39,102 nt of DNA from CAZBWP01 sp964630265 (GCA_964630265.1 CAZVRW010000024.1:1-39102), one strand, 5' to 3'. Shown: positions 24,704 through 31,808, numbered from the stretch's first letter. The notes: generated by a model not told the origin, from the letters alone. Made by a program: numbers and translations.

Positions 24704-26047
24704 ATGTCCCGTTTCTTGCGTTATGCGACGATCTCAGCATGCATCGCCGTGGCCGCCGGCGCGGTAATGGTCGTCCGCTGGTCCGGCACGTGGAAGGCGA
24801 TCGATCCGTTGGACCGCCCCGGAGTCGCCGCCGAGGCGGTCGCCCGCCCGGCCACCGCCGTTGCGCCGCCGCGTGCGGCATCGGACTCGGCTCCGGTCCC
24901 CCGCCCCCGGCCCGATGCACCGCCGCCGTACGAGCCTCGTGACGTTCTGGTCGCCAACGCGCCGGACAGCGTTCGCGCCCAATTGGCGTCGATGGGCTAT
25001 CGCGTTGTCGAAACGCTGACTTTGCGCCACCTCGACCTGCGCGTCTACCGTGTGCGACTGCCGGCGGACGTCGATGTCCCGGCCGGCATCGCCAAGCTCA
25101 GGGCCCGCTTCCCGCAGCTCATCGTCGATGCCGACCACCGCTACGCCCCGTCCCGCGGAGGCGGCGGACATGGCTTGGCTGCCAGTTCCGCCCGCGCCGT
25201 CATCGGCTGGACGGATCTTCCCGACGACTGCGGCGTCGGCGTCCGGCTCGGCATGATCGACGCCGGCGTCGACCTCGGCCATGCGGCCTTGCGGGGCGCC
25301 AGCATCGATTATCGGACCTTCAATCGGATCGGGCGCGAGCCGGGGCCCGCCGAGCACGGCACCGCCGTCGCGGCATTGCTTGTCGGTCAGCCGGCGGCGG
25401 GGCGGGGCTGGGGCGGATTGATGCCCGGCGCGGCCTTGTATGCCGCCAACATTTTCGAGGTGGCCGAGCATGGTGGCGCCGTCGCCACGGCGCGCGGGCT
25501 GCTCGGTGCCGTCGACTGGCTGACCGGCGTGGGCGTGCACAGCCTCAACCTCAGCATCGCCGGACCCGACAACGAGATCGTCCAGCGCGCCGTCGGGCGC
25601 GCGACGCGTCGCGGCCTCGTCACCGTCGCCGCCGCCGGCAACTGGGGCAGCGCGACCCGGCCGGCTTATCCCGCAGCCTATCCGGACGTCATCGCCGTTA
25701 CCGCCGTCGCCGCCGATCGCCGGATCTATAGCCACGCCAACCGTGGCGACTGGATCGATTTCGCCGCTCCGGGGGTTCGCCTGTGGACCGCCGTGCCCGG
25801 TGGTGGCCGCTATCAGAGCGGCACGTCCTTCGCCAGTCCCTATGTCGCCGTACGGGTCGCTGCGGCGATTGCCGCCGGCCATGGCGGCGATTCGGAGGCA
25901 TTTCGCCGGCACCTGCGCGAGGGCGCGCTGGATCTCGGGCGACCGGGTCGCGACGATGTCTTCGGCTGGGGCCTGATCATCGCCCCGCCGCGCTGCGCTG
26001 CGACGACCGCGAGAACCCCCTCATTCGCCGGCGGAACTGCCCGCTAG
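24704..26047 (+). CDS. Secreted or membrane-anchored subtilisin-like serine protease (S8 family)
   Basis: A 447-residue protease exported by an N-terminal hydrophobic segment (about 5-25). A Pro/Ala-rich linker (about 40-78) and a prodomain-like region (about 80-150, DVLVANAPDSVRAQLASMGYRVVE) come before the catalytic domain. The triad is Asp186 in LGMIDAGVD, His218 in EHGTAVAALL and Ser375 in SGTSFASPY; the oxyanion Asn313 is in AAAGNWGS. All key residues are present. It is divergent from the SpmAB gene (189-base gap), and its last 27 bases overlap the antisense end of the XRE regulator gene. The substrate is unknown. Confidence 0.92.
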   Translation: MSRFLRYATISACIAVAAGAVMVVRWSGTWKAIDPLDRPGVAAEAVARPATAVAPPRAASDSAPVPRPRPDAPPPYEPRDVLVANAPDSVRAQLASMGYRVVETLTLRHLDLRVYRVRLPADVDVPAGIAKLRARFPQLIVDADHRYAPSRGGGGHGLAASSARAVIGWTDLPDDCGVGVRLGMIDAGVDLGHAALRGASIDYRTFNRIGREPGPAEHGTAVAALLVGQPAAGRGWGGLMPGAALYAANIFEVAEHGGAVATARGLLGAVDWLTGVGVHSLNLSIAGPDNEIVQRAVGRATRRGLVTVAAAGNWGSATRPAYPAAYPDVIAVTAVAADRRIYSHANRGDWIDFAAPGVRLWTAVPGGGRYQSGTSFASPYVAVRVAAAIAAGHGGDSEAFRRHLREGALDLGRPGRDDVFGWGLIIAPPRCAATTARTPSFAGGTAR

Positions 26048-26455
26048 CGTTCTGACCAACTGCAGCAACCGTCGCCGCACCTGCGGATCCGGAATCCGAA
26101 AAAAGCTGTGCATCAATTCCAAGGATTCCCGGCTGGTCGTCGGATCATCCAACTCCATTTGCGGCGTATCGTGCATCCCGGCGACGGCGTAGGTCATGCC
26201 CTCTGCCCCCTCTCCCGGAGCGCCTTCAAAAAAGTAGGTCACGTCGACCCCGAGTGCCCGCGCGATGCGGAAAAGGTTGCTGGCTCCCACCCGGTTTGTG
26301 CCGCTTTCGTATTTCTGGACCTGTTGAAAGGTTACGCCGACCGCCTGGCCGAGTTTCGTCTGGCTGATGCGCATCCCGGCCCGCCGCATCCGGATTCGTG
26401 CTCCCACGTGCCGGTCTATGGGATCCGGCCCTTCTTCAACGACTGATCTTCTCAT
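26021..26455 (-). CDS. XRE-family transcriptional regulator
   Basis: This 144-residue protein has a helix-turn-helix of the Cro/C1 type at about residues 18-73 (ISQTKLGQAVGVTFQQVQKYESGTNRVGASNL). The opening PIDRHVGARIRMRR and the following ALGVDVTYFFEG are typical of a common alphaproteobacterial regulator group. The C-terminal part (about 110-140, TSRESLELMHSFFRIPDPQVRRRLLQLVRTLA) is the usual amphipathic tail. It is divergent from the MFS gene, which it may control. Its 3' end overlaps the protease gene on the other strand by 27 bases. Confidence 0.9.
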   Translation of the reverse strand: MRRSVVEEGPDPIDRHVGARIRMRRAGMRISQTKLGQAVGVTFQQVQKYESGTNRVGASNLFRIARALGVDVTYFFEGAPGEGAEGMTYAVAGMHDTPQMELDDPTTSRESLELMHSFFRIPDPQVRRRLLQLVRTLAGSSAGE

Positions 26456-26713
26456 GTTTTTGGCTCATCTATCCCTCGCCGCCCGCTCCGGGACGAGCTT
26501 GTTTTTCCTCGACACCCTACTTTTATATACCAAAACGAAAGGCTCGTCTCGGCTGCCGCGCACCGGCGCGCAAACCGCATCGCCAGTGGCGCCCGGTCGA
26601 GTCTGCCATTCCCGCCCTTTCGTCGCAACGCGATGAATGGCACGATGCGGCAGAAGCATCCGGCACCGTCGCCCACGAGGTCCGAACCATGCACGCCACG
26701 ATCACGTAAACCG
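26456..26713. promoter_or_regulatory. Divergent promoter region between regulator and MFS gene
   Basis: An AT-rich island at about 26499-26541 (including TTTTATATACCAAAACGAAA) stands out from the GC-rich surroundings. On the - strand it offers a plausible -10 box (TATAAA) for the XRE gene. It is flanked by the 7-bp inverted repeat GACGAGC (26492-26498) and GCTCGTC (26542-26548), a possible operator for the regulator. The MFS frame is open from 26633, but the ATG at 26714 is the family-like start. Confidence 0.4.
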
Positions 26714-27961
26714 ATGCATCCAGACGATCGTTCCGCGCGCCTGTCCCTGGCCTTTTCGTCCGTGGGGCACATGTTTTCGCACCTGTTCGCCCCGATCTTC
26801 TTCGTCGTCGCGCTGACGCTGGAGGGCGAATGGTCGCTGACCCACGGCGAGACGATCACGCTGGTGGTGCTCGGCAACGTTCTGTTCGGCGTCGCGGCGC
26901 CGGTGGCCGGCTGGCTCGGCGATCGTTGGCGGGTGACCGCGATGATCAGCCTGTTCTTTCTCGGCACCGGCGGCGGCATGATCCTCACCGGACTGACGAC
27001 GACGCCGACCCAGATGCTGCTGGCGCTGGCGATCACCGGGCTGTTCGCCTCGATCTACCACCCGGTCGGCATCGCTTGGCTGGTCCGCAACGCCGCGTCA
27101 CGCGGCCTCGCCCTTGGCGTCAATGGCGTCTTCGGTGGCATCGGCCCCGCGGTCGCGGCGCTCAGCGCCGGCGTTCTCACCGATCTCGCCGGTTGGCGGT
27201 GGGCGTTCATCGTTCCCGGGCTGCTCATCGTCGCCACCGGCGTCGCCTTCCAGGTCCTGGTGGCGCGCCGTGTCATCGTCGAGGCGACCGTCGACCGCCG
27301 GCGTGACGCGCCCGCCTCCCGCGAGGACACCCGACGGGCGTTCATGGTGCTGGCGGTGACGTTGCTGTGCACCGGCTTGATCTACCAAGCGACGCAAGCC
27401 GGCCTGCCGAAGGTGTTCGCCGAGGGCCTCGGGGACATTCTGAGCGAGGGCGTCTTGGGGGTCTCGGCACTCGTTGCGTTCGTCTACCTGATGGCCGGCG
27501 GCCTGCAGGTGGTGGCCGGGCATCTCGCCGACCGGTTTCCGCTGCGCTCGGTCTACATGATCTGTTTCGCCTTGCAGGTGCCCCTGCTGGTGCTGGCCGG
27601 CGCCATCGGGGGCCTCGGTTTGGTGGCCGTCGCGGCGATCATGGTGTCGATCAACGTCGGCGCACTGCCGGCCGAGAACAGCCTCGTCGCCCGCTACGCA
27701 CCGGCCAATTGGCGCGGGCTTGCCTTCGGTCTGAAGTTCATTCTGGCCTTCGGCGTCAGTGGCCTCGGCATCAAGATGAACGCCGTGATCTACGATGCCT
27801 CCGGTGGCTTTTTCTGGGTGTTCGTGATCCTCGCCGCGATCGCCGCCGTCGGGTTCGCCGCGACGCTGCTGCTCCCGGCCGAGCAGCGACGCACCACCGT
27901 GATCGCCGAACCCGGGCCCGCCATCCCCTCGTCCGCCGGCATGCCGCCCACCGGCCGTTGA
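26714..27961 (+). CDS. MFS transporter, fosmidomycin-resistance (Fsr) like
   Basis: A 415-residue inner-membrane transporter with about 12 hydrophobic segments in two halves joined near residue 200-220 (RRRDAPASREDTRR). The start LAFSSVGHMFSHLFAPIFFVVALTL resembles the S-x-GH motif at the head of Fsr-type exporters. The motif A-like loop GWLGDRWR is in the first half and GHLADRFPLR in the second. GIAWLVRNAASRGLALGVNGVFGGIGPAV also fits that group. The exported compound cannot be told. The upstream frame extension to 26633 is rejected because it is not hydrophobic and lies in the promoter region. Confidence 0.87.
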   Translation: MHPDDRSARLSLAFSSVGHMFSHLFAPIFFVVALTLEGEWSLTHGETITLVVLGNVLFGVAAPVAGWLGDRWRVTAMISLFFLGTGGGMILTGLTTTPTQMLLALAITGLFASIYHPVGIAWLVRNAASRGLALGVNGVFGGIGPAVAALSAGVLTDLAGWRWAFIVPGLLIVATGVAFQVLVARRVIVEATVDRRRDAPASREDTRRAFMVLAVTLLCTGLIYQATQAGLPKVFAEGLGDILSEGVLGVSALVAFVYLMAGGLQVVAGHLADRFPLRSVYMICFALQVPLLVLAGAIGGLGLVAVAAIMVSINVGALPAENSLVARYAPANWRGLAFGLKFILAFGVSGLGIKMNAVIYDASGGFFWVFVILAAIAAVGFAATLLLPAEQRRTTVIAEPGPAIPSSAGMPPTGR

Positions 27962-28117
27962 CCGGTCCCGACGGGGCGGCGAGCAGGATGCCCCCGAGAC
28001 GTCACCGTCCCCTCGTGGTCGGAGCGATGACAGACCGGCGCGGCTGTGCTACCTCACACGGTCTACGGGAGTGCATCACTGGGGGCGGGTTCGGTCGAGA
28101 CCGACGCAACGGCGACC

Positions 28118-28681
28118 ATGCATGATATCATGACCCTGCTCCGCCAGGAGCACTCGAACATCAGGCAACTGCTGGAGATCCTCGATCACGAGGTCGCAAA
28201 ATTCGACCGTGGGGAGGACCCCGATTACGCGATCATTGAAAGCATCGTCGACTATTTTCAGAGCTTTCCCGACCTGTACCATCATCCGAAGGAAGATCTC
28301 GTTTTTCGCCGCCTGTGCCAGCGCGATGCGGCGGCCGCGGCCGCGGTGGGTGACCTGCAACGGGAGCACGAAGACCTCGCCGCCCGCACGCGGGCGTTCG
28401 CATCGGGCGTGCGCGCGGTCCTGGACGAGGCGCAGGTGCCACGGCAGTCCTTGCGCACGTGGGCGCGGGAGTTCATCGACGGGCAGCGTGCCCATATGCG
28501 GGGGGAGGAGCGGCTGTTCTTCCCCGCCGCCCAGCGATGTCTGACGGCCGAGGACTGGGCCGACATCAAGCAGCAAATGACCGATCACGAGGATCCGTTG
28601 TTCGGCGCCGGCGTCGGGCGGCGCTATGAAGCGCTGCATCGAGACCTCGTCACCTGGGCGCGCGGCAACGGACCTCCCTGA
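28118..28681 (+). CDS. Hemerythrin HHE cation-binding domain protein
   Basis: A 187-residue cytoplasmic protein made of a four-helix hemerythrin domain that holds a di-iron site. Candidate iron ligands are the His in RQEHSNI, the His pair and Glu in YHHPKEDLVF, the His in QREHEDLAA and the His and Glu in RAHMRGEERLFFP. The family senses or scavenges oxygen, NO or iron. The ATG at 28118 gives the standard start MHDIMTLLRQEHSNI; the frame is open upstream to a GTG at 28046 without similarity. It stands alone between the MFS gene and a gene-poor region. Confidence 0.92.
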   Translation: MHDIMTLLRQEHSNIRQLLEILDHEVAKFDRGEDPDYAIIESIVDYFQSFPDLYHHPKEDLVFRRLCQRDAAAAAAVGDLQREHEDLAARTRAFASGVRAVLDEAQVPRQSLRTWAREFIDGQRAHMRGEERLFFPAAQRCLTAEDWADIKQQMTDHEDPLFGAGVGRRYEALHRDLVTWARGNGPP

Positions 28682-28840
28682 CCGCGGCCGCACGGCGCGC
28701 GTCCACGCGCTCGCGGTGTCGTCCGTCAGCAGAGGACGTGCCGCCGACGGTGCCGCTGCGGCGCGCCGAACACCACGCGGCCGGCGCGGCGGTGGGGCGG
28801 TGAGCGACGCGGGTGTGGTCGCTGGAGAGCGGGTGCGGTC

Positions 28841-28933
28841 GCGATGTAGGATCGTTTTTCGCGGGTGCGGCGCGATTAAGGGGTTGATATCATTCAAAAC
28901 ATGGGCCTTGGCGCGTTGAAATGTCGGATAATG
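28841..28933 (-). repeat. 93-bp dispersed element, copy A (facing copy B)
   Basis: Read on the - strand, this segment aligns without any gap to 29458-29550 on the + strand, with 71 of 93 bases identical (counted by eye). In one common phase both copies are open and read HYPT..AK.HV to IA.HPR.TILHR, with 18 of 31 residues identical. The two copies therefore form a large inverted pair with about 520 bases between them. The nature of the element is unknown. Confidence 0.75.
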
Positions 28934-28960
28934 TCGGAAAAAGTAGGATAATGTAGGATT
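28921..28960. repeat. Four tandem 10-bp units
   Basis: Four consecutive decamers follow one another: ATGTCGGATA, ATGTCGGAAA, AAGTAGGATA and ATGTAGGATT. They start inside copy A of the 93-bp element and run outward. A further related ATGTAGGATC occurs at 28844-28853. They resemble iterons or protein-binding arrays in layout. Confidence 0.7.
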
Positions 28961-29128
28961 TTCGCGGCTCGGCGGTGGGGCTGTCGGTTGGGGCGGTCGG
29001 TGGCGCGGACGCAGGACCGAGCGCCGCCGCCGCGGCACCCCTGCCCGCCTGCAGATACCGGCGCCACGGCCCGCGTCAACCCCTCCATGGGGCGGACGCC
29101 GCCCGCCAGCGCCCCGCCGCCCGCCGCC

Positions 29129-29173
29129 GAAGCCGAAGCCGAGGAAGCCGAAGCCGAGGAAGCCGAAAAAGAA
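29129..29173. repeat. Three tandem 15-bp units
   Basis: GAAGCCGAAGCCGAG occurs twice in tandem (29129-29143, 29144-29158), then a diverged third unit GAAGCCGAAAAAGAA. Read on the + strand in one frame it would give an EAEAE-type acidic stretch, but no convincing gene contains it. Confidence 0.7.
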
Positions 29174-29366
29174 CGACCCGGCGGCGAACGCGACGCAGCG
29201 GCCAAGGACGATCCGGATCAGCCGGCTGCTCCCACCGCACGCCCGCAACGCAACCCGATCAAGAGTCAGCCAGACCCCCTAAATCCCAAATCGCGTTCAG
29301 TGACGATCTCTCGCGCTCACTTGGGATAACGCCTGAATTAACACGCGCCGCGAAGCGGAGGCGGCG

Positions 29367-29510
29367 ATGATCGTCACGCTGATTGCCCGGTTCGCCGCCC
29401 GCCCATGGGCCCGGGCGGCCCTCCGCTACGGCGCGATCGCCCTCGCCTGTCAATCGGCACTATCCGACATTGCCATGCGCCAAGGGCCATGTTTTCAAAA
29501 GTTTCAGTGA
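29367..29510 (+). CDS. Small reading frame, 47 aa, probably truncated by repeat copy B
   Basis: An ATG with a good ribosome binding site (GCGGAGGCGGCG) opens MIVTLIARFAARPWARAALR, then YGAIALA, a membrane-anchor-like start. From about residue 28 the frame runs into copy B of the 93-bp element and stops at 29508. The N-terminus resembles the single membrane helix at the start of small phage lysis (spanin-like) proteins, but this is from memory of the pattern and weak. It may be a gene cut short by the element. Expression is unproven. Confidence 0.3.
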   Translation: MIVTLIARFAARPWARAALRYGAIALACQSALSDIAMRQGPCFQKFQ

Positions 29511-29550
29511 CGTAATCGCAACGCACCCGCGCGGAACCATCCTCCATCGC
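29458..29550 (+). repeat. 93-bp dispersed element, copy B
   Basis: This is the partner of copy A in inverted orientation. Its left edge coincides with the point where the 47-aa frame loses its membrane-anchor character. Beyond the 93 bases similarity fades (both sides continue with GC-rich CCGCACCC-like sequence). Only one clear 10-bp unit (TATCCGACAT) is present here, compared with four next to copy A. Confidence 0.75.
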
Positions 29551-29698
29551 GCCGAGACCCGCACCCCGGCGCGATGTGGGGGCCGATGTCTCGAGGGCGC
29601 TGATCCCTTGGCGGCGGACCACGACCGATAGCAGCTCAGTGAGGTGGCCCCCCGAGCGGGACAGCCGGGATGCCGGATCACGGTGGGCGCACGCCCAT

Positions 29699-30118
29699 TC
29701 ACCCGAACACCGCATATCCCTCATCGATCCGCGAAAGGATCCCGTGGGTCAGGCTCCCAAGGAATACAAAGAGGGCGGCGCCACCGAGGCTGAGGATGAT
29801 CAGCAGCCGGGCCACAAGCCGCTCGATATCGCCCGCGTTGTTCCCGTCGTTTGTCCGCGCCAATTTCGCGATGCCCGCGACGTGGCTTTGTATGCCGAGG
29901 AGCAGCACGCCCGAGCCAAGGAAGATGCCACTGACAACCAGACTGACGACAAGCGTTGTCGCGCTGTGCGGTGCGCGATTCGCGATGAAGAGACTGGCAA
30001 TCACCAGCAAGCCCGCGGCCGCGCAGAGGATCGCCGAGCCGAGAAAGAGAGCCCTGAAGGCGGATATCAAGGCTGATCCCTCGTCGCGTTTCCCGACAGG
30101 TCTGTGGACAGGCCGCAC
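29699..30118 (-). CDS. Small integral membrane protein of unknown function
   Basis: The frame encodes up to 139 residues with three clear hydrophobic segments: ALFLGSAILCAAAGLLVIAS (about 23-45), TTLVVSLVVSGIFLGSGVLL (about 54-76) and LLIILSLGGAALFVFLGSL (about 105-125). Only the GTG at 30118 is used as start here; no ATG precedes the first helix, so a TTG near 30072 (just before ISAFRALF) is an alternative. No family was recognised. It is the downstream-most gene of the - strand envelope island. Confidence 0.5.
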   Translation of the reverse strand: MRPVHRPVGKRDEGSALISAFRALFLGSAILCAAAGLLVIASLFIANRAPHSATTLVVSLVVSGIFLGSGVLLLGIQSHVAGIAKLARTNDGNNAGDIERLVARLLIILSLGGAALFVFLGSLTHGILSRIDEGYAVFG

Positions 30119-30212
30119 ATCGTGGCCACGATCATGCCCGCGGAGACGACTCGACGCTGTTCGCCCCGTCCGGCAGCAGCAAGCCGCGTCACGGCACTTC
30201 GGCGCTTGGGTG

Positions 30213-30530
30213 CTACTTGGCTTTCGCCGCCGCCTCGCGAAGTTCGGCGACGACCTTCTGACACTCGGCGTCGGTGAGCGACGCGGCCGTGGTCTCGCCG
30301 ACGTCGGCCGACGAAATCTTTCCGCCCGCCGCCTTGAGCACCTCGTCGACCTGCTCCGCGGTGATCAGACCCTTATCCTTCGCCGCCTCGGCCGTGAGGC
30401 AGGCCCCCGCCTTCAAGCCGGTGGCGATGCCGACACCGGCACCAATGCCGGTCATGATACCGGAGGCGACCAGGAAGGCGGCGATGCCGCCGATGACCGC
30501 GCCCGCAAGAAAGATCAGAAAGCCTTTCAC
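30213..30530 (-). CDS. Small exported or membrane-anchored protein
   Basis: A 105-residue protein starting with GTG. The N-terminus MKGFLIFLAGAVIGGIAAFL is a glycine-zipper-like helix, followed by a second Gly-rich segment GIMTGIGAGVGIATGLKAGA. The rest (about 46-105) is a charged helical region with two cysteines (ACLTAE and ECQKVV) and an Ala/Lys-rich end. The ribosome binding site AAAGGA lies in a leader whose sequence is repeated at 31773-31808. Function unknown. Confidence 0.65.
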   Translation of the reverse strand: MKGFLIFLAGAVIGGIAAFLVASGIMTGIGAGVGIATGLKAGACLTAEAAKDKGLITAEQVDEVLKAAGGKISSADVGETTAASLTDAECQKVVAELREAAAKAK

Positions 30531-30539
30531 GTGTTCCGT

Positions 30540-30575
30540 GTCCTTTCACTCGATCCACTGTTCATAAATGCACGA
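30540..30575 (-). repeat. 36-bp leader repeat, copy 1
   Basis: This segment, directly upstream of the GTG at 30530, matches 31773-31808 in the same orientation with 34 of 36 bases (differences at two positions). It contains the Shine-Dalgarno-like AAAGGA of the downstream gene. It marks a duplicated leader. Confidence 0.75.
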
Positions 30576-30668
30576 CATCCGTGCGACGTCAGAAAAGATT
30601 ACATTCCTGCCCGACGAATCACGTAGCACAATTTCCATACACTGTTCAATCCTTGCGGCGGCATGCGA

Positions 30669-30965
30669 TCAGGACGTCTTGCCCATCCGCTGACGGATGT
30701 AACCGCCGATCGCGCCGCCGACAGTAAGAGAAATCAAAGTGGCGATCTGATGCTGGGTTTCGTAGTTGATCAAGGCAGCGATGATCAGCCAAAGGATCCC
30801 TCCCAGGAGCCCCATGATTGCATACTTAACGGGAAGACCGTGCTTGTTTAGAAAACCGAAAATTAATTCAGGTACCTCTTTGCCGGTTGCCGGCCGAACC
30901 GTTTGTCCGTGGTGTGATTGCGTACGTCCCAGCAAGTACGCGGGAGGATGTTGCAGGATAGGCAT
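30669..30965 (-). CDS. Small membrane protein with two C-terminal helices
   Basis: A 98-residue protein. The first 45 residues are hydrophilic; two membrane segments follow, YAIMGLLGGILWLIIAALIN (about 48-67) and IATLISLTVGGAIGGYI (about 74-90). The ATG at 30965 shares its first base with the TGA of the gene fragment at 30965-31066 (TGATG), an arrangement typical of translational coupling. The coding sequence is visibly less GC-rich than its neighbours (for example around 30825-30880), which suggests separate origin. No family recognised. Confidence 0.55.
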   Translation of the reverse strand: MPILQHPPAYLLGRTQSHHGQTVRPATGKEVPELIFGFLNKHGLPVKYAIMGLLGGILWLIIAALINYETQHQIATLISLTVGGAIGGYIRQRMGKTS

Positions 30966-31066
30966 CAACCACCGAAAATCACGGCATCCGGAATCTCGTA
31001 GCGTTCGCTGCCGACGCGGATGAGGTGCAGATCGGCCTCCTTGCGCCCGCTGTGTTCGGTTGCGTC
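30965..31066 (-). pseudogene. 3' fragment of a paralogue of the SH3/IPCA-domain protein
   Basis: The last 33 codons of a gene remain, ending SGRKEADLHLIRVGSERYEIP-DAVIFGG. The final 28 residues are identical to the end of the protein at 31874-32848, yet the DNA differs at ten positions, all of them synonymous third codon positions. Upstream the frame has no start codon and meets a stop inside the hairpin repeat at 31116-31229. So a functional paralogue existed for some time and was later truncated. Confidence 0.8.
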
Positions 31067-31115
31067 CTCGTCCTCAATCCGGATGCCCGCGCCGAGCGAC
31101 CGGCGCGGGCTCTCA

Positions 31116-31229
31116 TGGATCGGATCTGACGCTTGATTCCCAAACGCCAGATCGGTCGATCCACCAACCTATTGATCTGGTGGTTCGATGCCAACGGATG
31201 GGACTCATCCGTTGGCATCGAACCGATAG
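31116..31229. repeat. 114-bp hairpin repeat, copy 1
   Basis: This segment matches 35682-35798 in the same orientation with 105 of 114 bases, plus a 3-base insertion in the other copy. Its right part folds into a perfect 19-bp stem with a 5-base loop (31182-31224: GGTTCGATGCCAACGGATG, GGACT, and the reverse complement). A second inverted pair CCAGATC/GATCTGG spans 31147-31180. It lies downstream of the gene at 31279-31608 and could end its transcription in either direction. Confidence 0.85.
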
Positions 31230-31278
31230 TTGCGGCAAGGGCGGCGCCTCCCGCCTCAGCCGTACGGGAGCGGTCGGA

Positions 31279-31608
31279 TCACTCGGCGACGACGAGCGCG
31301 AAGGTCGACCAGCGGAAGATACCGCCGCCGGGGGCGTCGGTGAACTTGACCTCCTCGGGGCCGTGCATCCAGTTTGTCTGGCCGCGCTTGCCCGCGAACA
31401 GGAACGGCGCGCTGTCGCCCATCCTGACCTCGAAGATCGTGTTCTCGCCCCTCTGGGACTGGGTGACCGTGCAGGCACCTTCGTAGATCGCCACGTTTTC
31501 GGCGGTGTTGGTGAGCTTGCAGGTCGCGGCGCCTGTGAAGCTTTGCGCGAAAGCGCCGCCTGCCAGCAGCAGGCCGAGGGTCAGGCCAGCGAGTGTCTTG
31601 TGAATCAT
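31279..31608 (-). CDS. Secreted periplasmic protein of unknown function
   Basis: A 109-residue protein with a clear signal peptide (MIHKTLAGLTLGLLLAGGAF ending AFA-Q, cleaved near residue 22). The mature part has two cysteines (ATCKLT and GACTVTQ) that probably form a disulphide, and a beta-rich pattern ending GIFRWSTFALVVAE. Its small disulphide-linked beta form recalls periplasmic inhibitor-type proteins, but no family motif is identifiable. It is one of a series of small exported proteins on this strand and is followed by the hairpin repeat. Confidence 0.65.
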   Translation of the reverse strand: MIHKTLAGLTLGLLLAGGAFAQSFTGAATCKLTNTAENVAIYEGACTVTQSQRGENTIFEVRMGDSAPFLFAGKRGQTNWMHGPEEVKFTDAPGGGIFRWSTFALVVAE

Positions 31609-31772
31609 GTCGGTTCCTTCAGATTTCAGGTTTCAGGGTGAACCGGCTTTTTCCGAAGCGGCCGGTCCGGTCCGCATCTGCGCAGGCAATTGCGCCCGGA
31701 AGTCGTTAGCACGCGTGTCAGCGCGCCTATTCATCCTCACCCTCGAGCAGCGACCAGCCGAGCGGCCGTAAC

Positions 31773-31808
31773 GTCCTTTCACTCGATCAACTGTTGATAA
31801 ATGCACGA
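31773..31808 (-). repeat. 36-bp leader repeat, copy 2 (orphan)
   Basis: This segment is the second copy of the leader at 30540-30575 (34 of 36 bases). Here the downstream coding sequence is missing: the DNA continues into unrelated sequence. It is an orphan remnant of a duplicated gene start. The surrounding gap 31609-31873 holds nothing else recognisable. Confidence 0.7.

Larger units (their letters stand above)
28682..29698. other. Gene-poor accessory kilobase with repeats
   Basis: No convincing full gene is visible in 1.0 kb. Long open frames here are GC-driven shadows with Arg/Pro/Ala-rich translations. The stretch holds two facing copies of a 93-bp element, a 10-bp tandem repeat, a 15-bp tandem repeat and one small truncated frame, described separately. 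It looks like an insertion or degeneration zone between the hemerythrin gene and the envelope island. Confidence 0.6.

Noticed and set aside
28076..29248. A 390-codon - strand frame spanning the hemerythrin gene and the gene-poor region
   Set aside because: Most of it is antisense to the hemerythrin gene or Arg/Pro-rich; the only interesting part is the 93-bp element inside it, which is reported as a repeat.
28988..29329. A 113-codon + strand frame with an EAEAE repeat
   Set aside because: No ribosome binding site, low-complexity composition and no homologous pattern; the 15-bp tandem repeat alone explains it.
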